A DNA stretch of 64,000 bases from Vicia villosa. Its lineage: Eukaryota > Streptophyta > Magnoliopsida > Fabales > Fabaceae. Below the pieces are notes generated by a model. It was not told the DNA's origin, ran no database searches, and saw nothing but the letters and a program-made list of their open reading frames with translations. A program made the translations under genes and the position numbers. Positions within the stretch are counted from its first letter, which is position 1. Each line of letters starts with the position of its first letter. This document shows positions 45,496 through 57,130 of this stretch, one piece after another. The stretch covers positions 76,170,144 to 76,234,143 of the forward strand of contig NC_081181.1 in the NCBI RefSeq assembly GCF_029867415.1. Direction: 5' to 3'.

Positions 45496-45580
45496 AGGTC
45501 TGGGGCGAGGGGGATTCGAACCCCAGACCTTGGGCACGCGCAACACACAAACACTCTTTACCACTGGGCTATAACGATGT
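45496..45580 (-). other. tRNA-like module 2 in Ogre-C LTR (well preserved)
   Basis: On the minus strand TAGCCCAGTGG (45571-45561) fits the Pol III A box and GGTTCGAATCC (45522-45512) fits the B box exactly. The B box lies in a perfect T-arm (GGGG, seven-base loop, CCCC). AGGTCTGGGG and CCCCAGACCT (45496-45530) form a ten-base inverted repeat around it. It is absent at this place from Ogre-A, so it was gained or lost separately. No full tRNA cloverleaf is evident. Confidence 0.65.
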
Positions 45581-46520
45581 AGTCGTTAATGAAACAGGTA
45601 TCAATCAAAATAAAATAAACTTAGACCTGAATTTGAAAATTGCGCGGCACCACCATCTTCGTCTTCAACCTCAAGCTCTCAAATTTCAAATTTATGAACT
45701 TGCTCATTTCTCAACCATTTGCAAAGATGTAAAGACCAAACTTGCTCTAAATTCACTCACGATTCTAAATATGTAACTAACATAGATTTATATTAACTAC
45801 ATCTAACTAATTTACCAGAAATCGTGAAGAACCCTAAAACTTAAAAATCAAATTAAATGGCTATGTTGAAAGATAAATGACTGATGATAGAGGGTTTTCA
45901 ATCCTCTGATGATGCTGAACAAGATAGAATCGAGCTATTTCTTAAAGAATGCTTAAATTAAAGAGGTGAGGTTCAGAAACTTACCTCTGAAAATGGAAGT
46001 CGTGAGGATGATAGAGAGCAACTGTGCTTGTATGAATGATCCCAAAAGCTTCCTCGTGACTCAGTGATGCTAACTGAATGCTTGTAGTAACCTCGGTCTT
46101 CCTGAATTACTCTATGGACCTCCCTCGATTTCAGCTTCAAGTGAACATGGAGGGTGATGATTCTTGAGTTACAGATGAGCTGCAGCCATCTGAACAACTT
46201 CACTACCTCCTATGGAACGTGCCTGGATGCTTAGCTTGATTGGAAACCTTCTGAATTGCACTATGGACCTCCAACTGCAACTGCTCCAAAGTGAGAGCAA
46301 CAATGGTGTTCCTCCACTTGCAGAAGTGATCCAGGTGCTTGGATCACCCCAAATGACCTCCCTTGAGATGTTAGAATGCTTACTTTCCAAAGATAAGCTC
46401 TGGTTTGAAGAAATCGACTCTTCTTGCCAAAGAACTTTGAAAAACAATAAGCATCAGAAGAGAAAGAGAAAGCAAGGAATATGGTTGCTTTGGTGTGTTT
46501 TTCCACTGAAGTATGCTCCT

Positions 46521-46530
46521 CTATTTATAG
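46521..46530 (-). promoter_or_regulatory. Probable TATA box, Ogre-C LTR
   Basis: CTATAAATAG on the minus strand, equivalent to 7284-7292. Confidence 0.6.
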
Positions 46531-48059
46531 GTAAATGGTTCAGTACTGATTGAGAGAGTGAGCTTGCTTAATGAGAGAGTTTTGGTTTCTTAGCCATGAA
46601 GAAATTTCAAAGAATATCCAAGTGTGATCATTGCATTTTCGAGCCAACTCCCCTATCCATTGATTCTATCTGATCTTAGGGGACATTTCAGATGCAAAGT
46701 GAGCTCTAATTGGTTGGTGAGAAGATTCCTTGGGTGATTCATCAATTTGCCATAAATTCACAAATGTAATCATTACATAATCACATGTTCTTGTTTTTGG
46801 AATCTTCTTCAATTATCATGGCATGGTGAAAATGAATGCATGGTATGTTTTCAGATGTGTTATGGGTCGTGTAGCATCCATAATTGAGGTCATGTGCACA
46901 AAATTTCAAAGTTCAAAAATGATGCATGACCTATAATTTTACTTCATGAGGCCAACTTTGAACAAGCGTAACTCCTAGCTCAAATTGAATTTGGAGAAGG
47001 TTGAACACAATTTGGAAAGCCCTAAACATCTACTTCAAATCATTAGTTTGAAGTTTCTTCAGAATCCTTTGGAAAATTTGTGAAAAATGAGGCCAAAGTT
47101 GGAAGAAAACTAGGTTAAAAACACTTAGAAAATTTCTAAGTGTTTATGACCTAAAACTTCAAAATCTCCAAATCTCTTAAATGATTGATTTCTTGAAAAA
47201 AGTTGCATTGTAAGATGTTGTTTTATTTTGCAAGATCTACAACTTTCATGTTGGAAGTTTTTTGAGTTGAGTAGGTGAAATTTTGAGTTCTCACCATGCC
47301 TTCAAAAACCCTAATTCCCGACTTTTCGCTCCTTGATGAATTTCTTTGAATTTCTTTGGTCAAAGGACTTTACTATCCATATATTGATGATATTGATCCT
47401 TGAAAGTCATTTTTTGACCAAAGATCTCAAAAGTCAATGGTGATCCTATACAGTTGACTTTTTCCAGATAAGGTGAGATTTTGGACTTTTGTTTAGAATC
47501 AAGATCTTTTCCTCAAATGAATGATGTAAATGGATTATATTGAGGTAGTAGAGATTCTTGAATCATGTCTTGAGTTTTGGATTCATGCCCTGATTAAAAG
47601 TCAACTATCTTGGTGAATTAGGTCAAAAACCCTAATTGTCGACCAGATGAAAATAATGACTGTAGACTTTGAAATGAGGTGTGATGTCCAGTGGATCTTG
47701 TCATATGAGTTATTTGAAGATGATTGATGTCTTTGAATGATCCCCTAGGGCTTTTTATGGTTTCCCAAAGGTGATCCTTGATTTTAGTCCTTGATAAGGC
47801 TCAAAACCCTAGTCTGTTGATCTGAGTAATTATGTACTTAGATGACTGGGTGTCTAATCAATCATGGGTGAAATAATGAAACTCTTGAGTCTTATGATTG
47901 TATTAGAGACTAATCCTCCTATTGATTGATCCTTTGCCTGAGTTTTCCTGTCTTTGAACACCCTCGATTGAATGTCAGACTGCCCTAGATATTTACTTTG
48001 ACTTGATGAAAATCCTGAAGATATGTCATCTCAGGGGGGTCAAAAATTAGGGTATGACA

Positions 48060-50272
48060 GATGCCCCTATTTAAGTTTCTTTTATCTGGAGGGAGAGAGA
48101 TTGATATCTCGATCTCTCCTGCGTAAAAGAGACTTAAATATCAAAGAATGCCCGAATTTTGGGCGCTCCTAAGATGTTGTAATTGATAAAATCTTTGCAT
48201 GACTTTGATCCCGTTGTCGCACTCGGCGGGGATGAGGAGACAAACTCCTGCAGAAATACTTGATGTGGATTTTGGCGAATGGACGGCAGTGTAGGATGCG
48301 CAATCCATCTTCTTTAACTAAGTGTTGATACTTAGAAAAAGGTAAACAACCTCCCCTCGTTTCGGATGTCCATATCTCGAAGCTGGTCTTAGTTGTGTTT
48401 GGACAATATCTCAGATAAAGAGAAAATTTCCAAAGGTTTGTTTCCTCATCAAAATTCTTACCAGCACTTGGAGGTAAGATACCATTTGATGGTAAATAGA
48501 AACTTCAAAGGTTTGTTTCCTCATCAAACTTCTTACCAGCACTTGGAGGTAAGATACCATTTGACGGTAAATAAAGAAACTTCAAAGGTTTGTTTCCTCA
48601 TCAAACTTCTTACCAGCACTTGGAGGTAAGATACCATTTGACGGTAGCAAAGAAACTTCAAAGGTTTGTTTCCTCATCAAACTTCTTACCAGCACTTGGA
48701 GGTAAGATACCATTTGACGGTAAAATAAAGAAACTTCAAAGGTTTGTTTCCTCATCAAACTTCTTACCAGCACTTGGAGGTAAGATACCATTTGACGGTA
48801 AAATAAAGAAACTTCAAAGGTTTGTTTCCTCATCAAACTTCTTACCAGCACTTGGAGGTAAGATACCATTTGACGGTAGCAAAGAAACTTCAAAGGTTTG
48901 TTTCCTCATCAAACTTCTTACCAGCACTTGGAGGTAAGATACCATTTGACGGTAAAATAAAGAAACTTCAAAGGTTTGTTTCCTCATCAAACTTCTTACC
49001 AGCACTTGGAGGTAAGATACCATTTGACGGTAATAAAGAAACTTCACCATCTTCCCTTTTGACTTGGCATCTTTGAAAGATTGTCATATGGGCCCGCGCT
49101 CTTTTGAGGGGCTAATGACTTTGTTTGAAGGCGGACGAACTGTTTTCGGGGTGAAAACCAACATTTATTGTCCTCTTGAATGTTTAACAGACAAACTGTC
49201 TTTCCTTAGGGAACGACTACCATTTGTTGACTCCGCTGGGGATCATGAACTATCTTCTGGATGAAGACTACCATTCACTGATTCTGCTGGGGGGAATCAT
49301 TTGTCGATCTTGCTGGGAGATTCTGAATTACTTTCTTTGACGAAAAGTGGCATTTCCGGATCTTGCTGGGGAAATACCAAACTTGTAGGGAATTCCAAAA
49401 TGCGAAGCAGACTATCTTATCTGAAGAAGACTGTCGAGTGTCGCTCTACAGGAGAATCTCGGCTGAGGATTTCCAAAAGTGAACAAACTATCTCTTTGAG
49501 GGAGACTACCATCTATTGACTTTCTTGGGGAGATCCTTGTGTATGAACTATTGTCTCGAAGGAAAAAGTTCCTCCGGGACTTGCAGGGGAAACATGAGTT
49601 CATGCCTTAATGACTTAGGCATTCACAGGATCAAAGCCTGACTTGACTATGCAATTGTAATGTATGCATGAATATTATGACAAATATAAAATGTAAAGTG
49701 AATGTGAATAGAATTGCCGCGGATGTAAAATCCTATGATACGACTGAAATTCTTGTGGATCAGAAGATGTCCTCTTCTTGTAGTTCGAACTCTGTTGGGA
49801 ATATCTGGTTATCAGTTGTCCGCTGTCCGAAGTGAGTAATATGAATAGAAGATCCGTCATCGGGAGATGTTCGCAAAGAGACCTCATGGGGAAATCTGGG
49901 TTCCCGGAGTCTCAACCGTTCTCGGAGCAACTGTTTGCATTCTTCCTATTGTTTGTAAACCTCAGAAAGAAATTTCACCTTTATTTTTGCAAGTAAATTC
50001 ATTTTATTTTATGAAAACATTTGTTTCAAGAAAATGACTGTTTAAACTTAAAATGCATTTCAAGAAACTGAAAAAGACTAGATTTGCAAAGAAAAAGCAC
50101 AAGGCTCAAATTATTATATATGGAATGGTAATCAGCCAAATGCTTGATTCCATGGAATATTTACAAAGTTGGAAATTGGTAATTTTCTGGGAAAAGGGCT
50201 ACGATGAAACGTGACGACCGTTATCTTTCCCTTCCACTCCAAGTTGCACTGTATTCGTGCTTTGTAGAAGAT
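48060..50272 (-). other. 3' UTR of Ogre-C (partial)
   Basis: Collinear with 8846-11259 of Ogre-A: terminal hairpin (48068-48140), tandem array (48428-49045), fewer ACTG hairpin modules (49140-49520), then the AT-rich part. It ends within sequence equivalent to 11258-11259 of Ogre-A. Confidence 0.85.
48428..49045. repeat. Tandem array, eight units of 75-78 bp, Ogre-C 3' UTR
   Basis: TTTGTTTCCTC occurs at about 48437, 48512, 48589, 48665, 48743, 48821, 48897 and 48975. All units carry CTTACC/GGTAAG arms. Units of 76 bases with GACGGTAGC and 78 bases with GACGGTAAAATA alternate so that the 232 bases starting at 48589 recur at 48821, giving a three-unit higher-order repeat. Confidence 0.93.
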
Positions 50273-51828
50273 GTCCTCAAATGGATTTCATACACATCCA
50301 TGTATCTCAAAGTACCATCATACAAATTTTCAAACTTCAATTCACTCAGACGCACCGTCGGCAGCTCAAACAGTCAATAGACGACCCGTTTGACCAAAAA
50401 AGTCAACAGACAGTCAAAAATGAAATTTTTTGTCAAAGTCCATATTTTGTCAAAGGATTCATCATTTGATCATTGGATGATCAGAATTCATCAAGGAAAT
50501 ATCAAAAATCAACAAAACCCTAAGATTCAAAATTAGGGTTTTTGCCTGAAAAGTCAACTCAACTTTGATTGGTCATAACTCTCTCATCCTTCATCCAAAA
50601 AATTCAAACCAAAGCTCATTTTGAAGGAAATTCAATTATCTTTCAAATGCAATTGATCCCATGGTCATTGCCTTCACCATTTGAAAAATATGACCAAAGA
50701 CATTACAGGTCATTTTTAAAGTCAACAAAAAGACACTTTTTTCAAAAGGACACACAAGGAGCATCAAAAATCATTTTGACATGAGACCAAAGGCATTGGT
50801 TAGAGGACTCTTTGAGGTTTCCAAAAAGTGCAAGATCTCCTTCATATGACAAAAATTGAGGGATTTAAATCTTGTTGAAGTTGACTAAATTTTGGGAAAA
50901 TGCATGAAATCAACATTGCTCAAAAATGTATTTTTTCCAAATGGGGCCATGTTTTCATGGTTCAAACATCATTTCCATAATATAATGGGCCTCCCACGAC
51001 CAAGACAAAGCCCACATCATTTTTATCCATTTTTGATTTAATTTTATCACATATACGATTAAATTTAAAAAGGAAAATGGAAGGATAATGCATAGCTTTA
51101 ATCTTAAGCTAAAGCCTCCACAATTGACTTACTTCTGCAGCAAGAAACAAGTACAGCAGAGGGAGAGAAGAAAATCAAGCCATAGTGGCTTAAATGCCAA
51201 GCTACACATGTGGAAAAAGTCAAGATTCCAACAAAGACATAAATGCTTCTTAGCTTATCTTCTAAGCACTTCAATGCTTATAAAAGAGCTAGCATGCTTC
51301 AGTAATAGGAGAGGACGAATTCAGAAGCTCCCATAGGCATATATCACTCTTGTAACAACTTGTAAAAAATCAAAGAAACTTGAAATTCGAATTTTAAGTT
51401 TAAGTCATTTTCAATACAAACTAAGCATTCAAACATCATCCTTGAACATCACTAAACATAACTAGATCAATTGCAAGCCTTGAAACTCACTAAATCGAGC
51501 ACTACCGGTCACGATTTGTCCAAACATAAATCAGTTCGTATTTGATCATACACGCATGCTTAGCAAGATGTAGACATATATTTGAGTTTGGTTTGATGTG
51601 TAGATCATTTCTGGAAGTTTAATTGAAGTTTGAACACGTATACACAAAACTACTATTTTAGGGTTCTTCATCCCAAAATTAGGGCTTTCCAAATTAGGCA
51701 AAAATACAGGTTCAAACATGTCCCATTGAATTCGTATGGACCAGACGAACTCAACCATGGCATCGCGCCAGATTTATATCACATTTTACTTGTATTCGCT
51801 ATTTTTCGCAGGTGTAATAGGTGAGATT

Positions 51829-51860
51829 TTTTACACCACCTGCAAACGCAAGGTGTAAAA
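51829..51860. repeat. Inverted repeat in Ogre-D LTR
   Basis: TTTTACACC (51829-51837) and GGTGTAAAA (51852-51860) are perfect complements. Confidence 0.7.
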
Positions 51861-52781
51861 GGGTGGTTCTGATGAAGAAGATGATGCGTGGCTCCTTCCT
51901 ATTGGCCAGAGCGCGCGCGTTGTTTTTTTAAAAATAACTTCTGATCCTGTGCTTTGCAGTTCACGCTTTTGCCATGTGTCTCACTTTAATCACCTTCTGA
52001 TCCACTTGCCAGCTCATCCAACGCTCCAGACAAGTGATCCACACCATGGACATCACTTAGCTTCCACACCTGATCGTATCCTTTTATTTTTTTATTTCTA
52101 TTTTAATTTTCTTTGCAAAATTATTTAAAAATAGTTTTAAAAATCTAAAAAATATACAAAAAATATTTTTAGACTTCTAAAATAATATATTATTTTCTGA
52201 AATAAAAATATTTTATTTTTCTTCATAATTTCAATATTTTGCATAATTAATTAGTATATATTTATATATTTGCTTTTTAATTATTCTAACCAATCAAAAA
52301 ATCATAAAAAAAATTGTTCTTTATATAAAATATTGTTTATATATTATAGACTAATTTTGTACATATTTTGAATAATTTTCTTTTTAAGTTTTAATTATTT
52401 GTATAATTATTTGCATAATTATGTTTTAATTAACTTAATCAATTTCAAATCAATTTCAAAAATTCCAAAAAAATTAGTTTTGCTTTAAAATTAATTGAAA
52501 AATATTTTGTACATATTTTAAACTTAATTTCTAGGTTTAAATATATTTTCATCTTTTTTTCTTCATTTTAATTTAATTAATCATGCATTAATTATAATTA
52601 AAATCAAATCATAAAAAATCCAAAAAACATGCCTTTTATTTTTCTTGCAATTTAAATTCCTAGATAAATGTATAGGATGTCAAATTCATGTAAATAGGCT
52701 AGTTTACATTTCCTGCACAATCGATGTAATAGCGTAGATTTACTTTCCGCACTTTACATTTCCGCATTTTAATTTCCAGCA

Positions 52782-52790
52782 TATATAAAC
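52782..52790 (+). promoter_or_regulatory. Probable TATA box, Ogre-D LTR
   Basis: TATATAAAC, about 760 bases before the LTR end. This would give a much shorter R-U5 than in Ogre-A. Confidence 0.5.
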
Positions 52791-53084
52791 TGCGTGTATG
52801 TCAAAGATAAAATTGAACCGTTAGATCACTAACTTCAAAGATAAAATATCTGAATACAAACACAATCACACTTGCACCTCTTAAGGTAATCCCTTCTCAT
52901 TCTTTTCAAAATCAAAGTCAAAATTCTACTGTTTCGAGTACAAAATCGAACCTTTTGTTTGTATCCGGTGAAAGGATAGATTTTTAAAGGAAATAGGATA
53001 AAGACCTTATAACTCAGGGTAGACCTCCTAGTTTGCTTGCTCAAATCAAAACAAATGAAATTCTCATACACTGTTGTTTTCCAA

Positions 53085-53205
53085 AAAGACAATATTTTGT
53101 ATACATCCAAACACGGATCATTACAAAGTTAACGTTCTTTTCAAAACATCTTTCGAAAGATAAACAAACATTTTGTATACATCCGCACACGGATCATTAC
53201 AAAAT
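53085..53205. repeat. Direct duplication in Ogre-D LTR
   Basis: A segment including TTTTGTATACATCC and CACGGATCATTACAAA occurs at about 53094 and again about 77 bases later. Two copies only. Confidence 0.8.
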
Positions 53206-53549
53206 TCAATTTACAAAAGTATTTGAAACCACATATGAGCATTCTAAAGCAATTGAAAAGAAATCGAAAAAACAAGTGAGCTAAGCAAACTTAAGAGCCC
53301 ATGGATAACCATGGATACAAAGGGTGCTAACACCTTCCCTTTGTATAACCTACCCCCTTACCCAGAATTTCTTAAAGGTCTTTTTTCTGTTTCTTTTATA
53401 AACCTTTCCTTAATTGGATAAAATAAAAGGTCGGTGGCGACTCTGTGAATTTTCAAAAAAATGCGAAAGCATAAGCGATAAAAAAGAGTCAGTTCACGTA
53501 TCTCTCCAGAACAGAGGTATGGCCCGATAAAAACGGAGGTCCACAGAAC

Positions 53550-53569
53550 TGGCGACTCTGCTGGGGAGA
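53550..53569 (+). other. Primer binding site of Ogre-D (tRNA-Arg type)
   Basis: TGGCGACTCTGCTGGGGAGA, four bases after the inferred LTR end at 53545. Identical over 18 bases to the Ogre-A site. Confidence 0.88.
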
Positions 53570-54223
53570 TACTTTCAAAAAACAAAATGTTTTCAAAAGG
53601 GGTTACCTTAAGAGAGTAGATCACTTCGATGTTTTCAATTGATTGACTTGATTGCTCTATTTTTCAAAGGTTTGTTTGGGTATTTTGCTTGTGTGGAAGA
53701 TTCTAACCCGAATCTCGAGATACCTTAAGTATATGACAATAGACCAAGGAAACTGTACGGCATGTACCGATACGGTTGATCTGGTAGTCATCGTTAGTGC
53801 GATACTTTGGTTTATACTGATGTCCCTTGAAAACGATCAAGGAGTATATTAGGCTTCCGAAATGTCATTTAACACTAATTTGTCTTAGAACCTTTTTAGT
53901 TGAACTTGACTTGTGGCCTATTAAGTGGCTAGCTTTGAAATTGATCGAAGTTAGTTATCCTCGAGGAATATTTTGATCGGCCGCTCGAGCGCCGTATTGA
54001 GATGTTACTTCCAAGGATCATAGAACCCGAATACTATTCTAGGACAGGTTTTAACCAACTCAACTTCAGTGGGGAGGGTATCACCTATATGCTCCATGCA
54101 AGCCTTTAAACCTAAGGCTATTGTTTGATTTGTTTTTGTGTGCCACATGTTTGCATCATAAGCATATCATTTTCTCACAAAACACTTCAAGGATCAAAGA
54201 GTTTACCTTTGTTTTTGCAGGTA
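53570..54223 (+). other. Leader between primer site and ORF1, Ogre-D
   Basis: About 650 bases with no supported ORF. TTTTGCAG just before ORF1 resembles a 3' splice site, but no matching donor can be chosen from sequence alone. Confidence 0.6.
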
Positions 54224-55567
54224 ATGGCTCCCGCCACCCGAGATTACATCTGAATCAACATCTCAACGGTACCATCTGAACTAAAAGACTTAGTGTCAGA
54301 ATTCCCCAGGAATGTTCAATTCACCGAAAGGCATGGTCACCTACTCCATTTGGTTACCTCAAAATTTGAAGAAGACATGATACGGGTCCTGTTCCAGTTC
54401 TTTGACCCTGAACATCATTGCTTTACCTTTCCTGATTACTAGTTGGTACCCACTTTGGAAGAATTCTCTGAACTAATTGGATTACCTGTTCGAGATCAAT
54501 TACCTTTCACTGGTTTAGAAAGGATTCCAAAACCTGAAGTCGTTGCTGCTGCTTTACATCTGCAAAAATCAGAAATCGAGTCCAATTGGGAAACAAAGAG
54601 TGGAGTTAAGGGTTTACTTGCCAAGTTCTTATTGGAAAAGGCTCGACTACTGCTAGAAAACAAAAGTTATCCAGCTTTTGAGGAAGTTATGGCACTTTTG
54701 ATCTATGGGTTGGTTTTATTCCCTAATCCCGACTAGTTCATAAGTGTACACATCATCAACCTTTTCCTAATCCGTAACCCGGTACCAACATTGCTGGGAG
54801 ACATTCTACATTCTCTACACACTCGTACCTTGAAGAAACGAGGAACTCTCATGTGCTGTATACCACTACTGGCTAGATGGTTTACATTTCATCTTCCCCG
54901 ATCAGTGTTGAGAAATGAACAAAGAATGCAATGGTCTCGTAGGATTATGTCTTTGTCTCATTCAGATATCCGGTAGAACAACTTCTTTCAAAGAGACATT
55001 ACTATCATTGATCATTGTGGAGAGTACCCTAATGTGCCACTCCTTGGCATTAAAGGAGGCATCACTTACAATCCCTCTTTAGCTCTACGCCAATTCGGAT
55101 ATGCAAGGAGCAACGGTCCTCATGACATGATTATCCGTGGCATTGTGTTTGATTACGAGAATGATTCTCATAGACACCGACGAAGGTTCATACATGCATG
55201 GGACAGTGTCTATAGAATAGAAAGCAAAACTTTGGGGCAATGGAATTCTATCCCTATGGAACCTTACCTCAGATGGGTCCGCACTCATGCTCAGAAACTC
55301 ATTATGCCATATCCCGCTATTCTACCAGTGACTATTGAGCCAGAGGTCGAAGGATACGAACCTCAAGTTATTCTGCACCCGGATATGCCAACTGACCTAG
55401 AAGAGTTGCAAAAATCTTGGGTTCAACTAAAAGAGGAAAGAGACACCTTCAAAGCACACTGTCAAGACTATGAGAGAAGGATATTGGAGCTCACCGGACA
55501 GCTTCAAGAAGAACAGCAGATCAACACATTCCTGGGGACAAAGAGAAAGCGTCTGAGGGAGACCTGA
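54224..55567 (+). pseudogene. Ogre-D ORF1, four in-frame stop codons
   Basis: Protein of unknown function typical of Ogre elements, 447 codons from ATG 54224. The frame is unbroken over its full length, but stops fall at 54251 (TGA), 54440 (TAG), 54734 (TAG) and 54974 (TAG). The product aligns with Ogre-A ORF1 in order (FTFPDY, LVPTLEEF, EEVMALLIYGLVLFPNPD, IPLLARWF, LRWVRTHAQKL), and at the last stop Ogre-A has tryptophan. The C-terminal 60 residues (ELQKSWVQLKEERDTFKAHC onward) look like a coiled coil. Stops without any frameshift suggest base changes, not indels, inactivated it. Confidence 0.88.
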
Positions 55568-55796
55568 AGGATCATTTATTTTATTTCTGTCTTGTAAGCC
55601 CAAATGAGGCAAAGAAAAAAAAAGAATAAATTGATTAACTAACGTTTGTTTCTTTTTTAACAAATCTAAACTCTAAGATCCTTGAAACATTGCACACACA
55701 TTTCATTTCATGCATTGCATATACATTTCATACATTGCATTCACATACATTGCATACACATTGCATCCAGTCATACACACTGCATAACAGGTTCAC
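55568..55796 (+). other. Spacer between ORF1 and gag, Ogre-D
   Basis: Non-coding, with repeated CATTGCATACACATTTCAT-like words (about 55690-55790), a degenerate microsatellite. Confidence 0.6.
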
Positions 55797-56205
55797 ATGA
55801 CGGATTTCTCATCTTCTCGCTGTTTATTTCAGTCAGAAGAGATGGAATCTGAAATGAGCATCAAGAATCTCGAAGCACAGAATGCCCAAGTTCAAGTGGC
55901 AATTCTGGAACGGGCAAAGGGGCAACAAGAACTGAAAGCCCTGATAATCAAGAAGAAAAAGAAGCCTAAAGGATCTGTAGGCTTGAGTCACCTGAAAAGG
56001 AAGATCAAAATCCCAGTCAAAAAGTTCAAAAAGCCACCGATCCCTGAAACAGTCGGTGATGATGAACAAGAAGACAATCACAGCAACCAGGGTTCTGCTA
56101 AGCCCTCTGTCTCTCTTCAAATGAAGAAGATGATCATTCTGGGGAAGAACCAGATGATGACAAATACCAACAGCTGGAAGACCGTATGAAAGCTATGGAG
56201 ATACA
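55797..56205 (+). pseudogene. Ogre-D gag, N-terminal part (broken)
   Basis: Starts at ATG 55797; a heptad-rich region (MESEMSIKNLEAQNAQVQVA) and a lysine-rich linker follow. The frame changes between about 56100 and 56115. The acidic segment ending at MKAMEI is in another frame, and is then cut by Copia-2 at 56205. The ORF as read ends at 56189. The reading frame resumes at 63032. Confidence 0.75.
56201..56205. repeat. Target site duplication of Copia-2, left copy
   Basis: ATACA, repeated at 63032-63036. Confidence 0.9.
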
Positions 56206-57061
56206 TGTAGATGTTGTTGATTGGCTGTAATTTTTGGTAAAACTGATTGTGGCTCTATCTTGTCAAAAACAGTGTCATGACATGCTTTCTGTTGTTGTGA
56301 TGTCCTTCCTAATGCAGGCCTTTACCTGATGTCATGGCCGATGTCATGACATTCGCAGCTGTTCGCTATTTTCTATTACTACTTATGATTGTATGATCTG
56401 ATAAGACCTTATGCGCTATATTTGGTAATAATGGATTCTGATCTGGTTCAAGGACGTTTTGGATGATTACTATTATCAGTTCCTTGTATAATCCGTGCAG
56501 GTGCTGCTGTTGCCGTCAAGGTTTTTGGTTGAAAAATTGTTAGAGTTCTTTTTGTTTTAGTTTTCTCGTTGTAGTTTTCTTGTAAGCCAAACAATCATCA
56601 TGATGATTGTCTTGGTCTAGGTGTTTTATTTTGAGTTGTAAAAAGTACTCAAAGCTTTTAAGCAAGAGTACTATTGTACTTGATCGAAGCTTTTAAGCAA
56701 GATCAAGGTGTGTTTTTTGAAGAGTGTCTTCTTTTGTTATTCGTTTGTTAGTTCTTCATCACTGCTGTGATTGAGGGGGAGTGAGTAGGAGCTCTGGTCT
56801 AGTGATTTAGATTGAAGTTGCATTGGGTAGATATTAAGTGAAAAGCGTAATATTGAGTTGTATTACCTTGAATTGATATTACTTATAGTGGACTTCCTCC
56901 CTGGCTTGGTAGCCCCCAGATGTAGGTGTGTTTGCACCGAACTGGGTTAACAATTTTCCTGTGTTGTTTTCTGTTTACACTTTGTTCATTTGTTTGAAAA
57001 CATTCAGATAGTGATGTCGTGACATCCTGTAAGACATCGCGTGTCTGAGTCCAGAATTTCA
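56206..57061 (+). repeat. 5' LTR of Copia-2
   Basis: 856 bases. Lacks an 80-base segment present in the 3' LTR (62383-62462), at the point GTATAAT/CCGTGC near 56493. Direct TAAT words flank that segment in the other LTR. Confidence 0.93.
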
Positions 57062-57062
57062 A

Positions 57063-57075
57063 TTGGCATCAGAGC
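57063..57075 (+). other. Primer binding site of Copia-2
   Basis: TTGGCATCAGAGC directly after the LTR, a variant of the initiator tRNA-Met type site. Confidence 0.8.
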
Positions 57076-57130
57076 AGGCACCCTGCCTGTTTTTACTGGG
57101 TGAGATCTAGGGAAAGTATTTTCTGGTTCG

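Larger units (their letters stand above)
42089..48059 (-). repeat. 3' LTR of Ogre-C
   Basis: Starts TGTGGTGGTCG and ends TATGACA on the plus strand, collinear with the Ogre-A LTR. Differences include extra TTCTG/CAGAA and CCTTTCCAGGG modules (43140-43840), a second tRNA-like module (45496-45580) and numerous substitutions. TATA-like CTATAAATAG is at 46521-46530 (minus) and the palindrome at 47119-47145. No gene is supported. Confidence 0.9.
42089..50272 (-). mobile_element. Ogre-C: 3' LTR and 3' UTR of an Ogre-A-type element
   Basis: Minus-strand partial element of the same subfamily as Ogre-A: a 5971-base LTR (42089-48059) and 2.2 kb of 3' UTR. It stops abruptly at about 50272, where Ogre-A continues into DNA equivalent to 11258 onward. 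It lies inside the Ogre-B integrase (junction 42088/42089). All coding regions and the other LTR are absent. Confidence 0.87.
50273..53545 (+). repeat. 5' LTR of Ogre-D (start missing)
   Basis: No LTR start is seen; the sequence begins abruptly at the junction with Ogre-C. It contains AT-rich DNA (52080-52660), a TATA box (52782-52790), a hairpin (51829-51860) and a TCGGTGGCGACTC box (about 53432). It ends CCACA just before the primer site. No gene is supported. Confidence 0.75.

Noticed and set aside
45496..45580. A functional tRNA gene
   Set aside because: A and B boxes and a T-arm are present but no acceptor stem or anticodon arm closes a cloverleaf. Reported only as tRNA-like.
48582..49076. 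ORFs of 78-115 codons on both strands
   Set aside because: Products of the Ogre-C tandem array; no domain and mirrored on the opposite strand.
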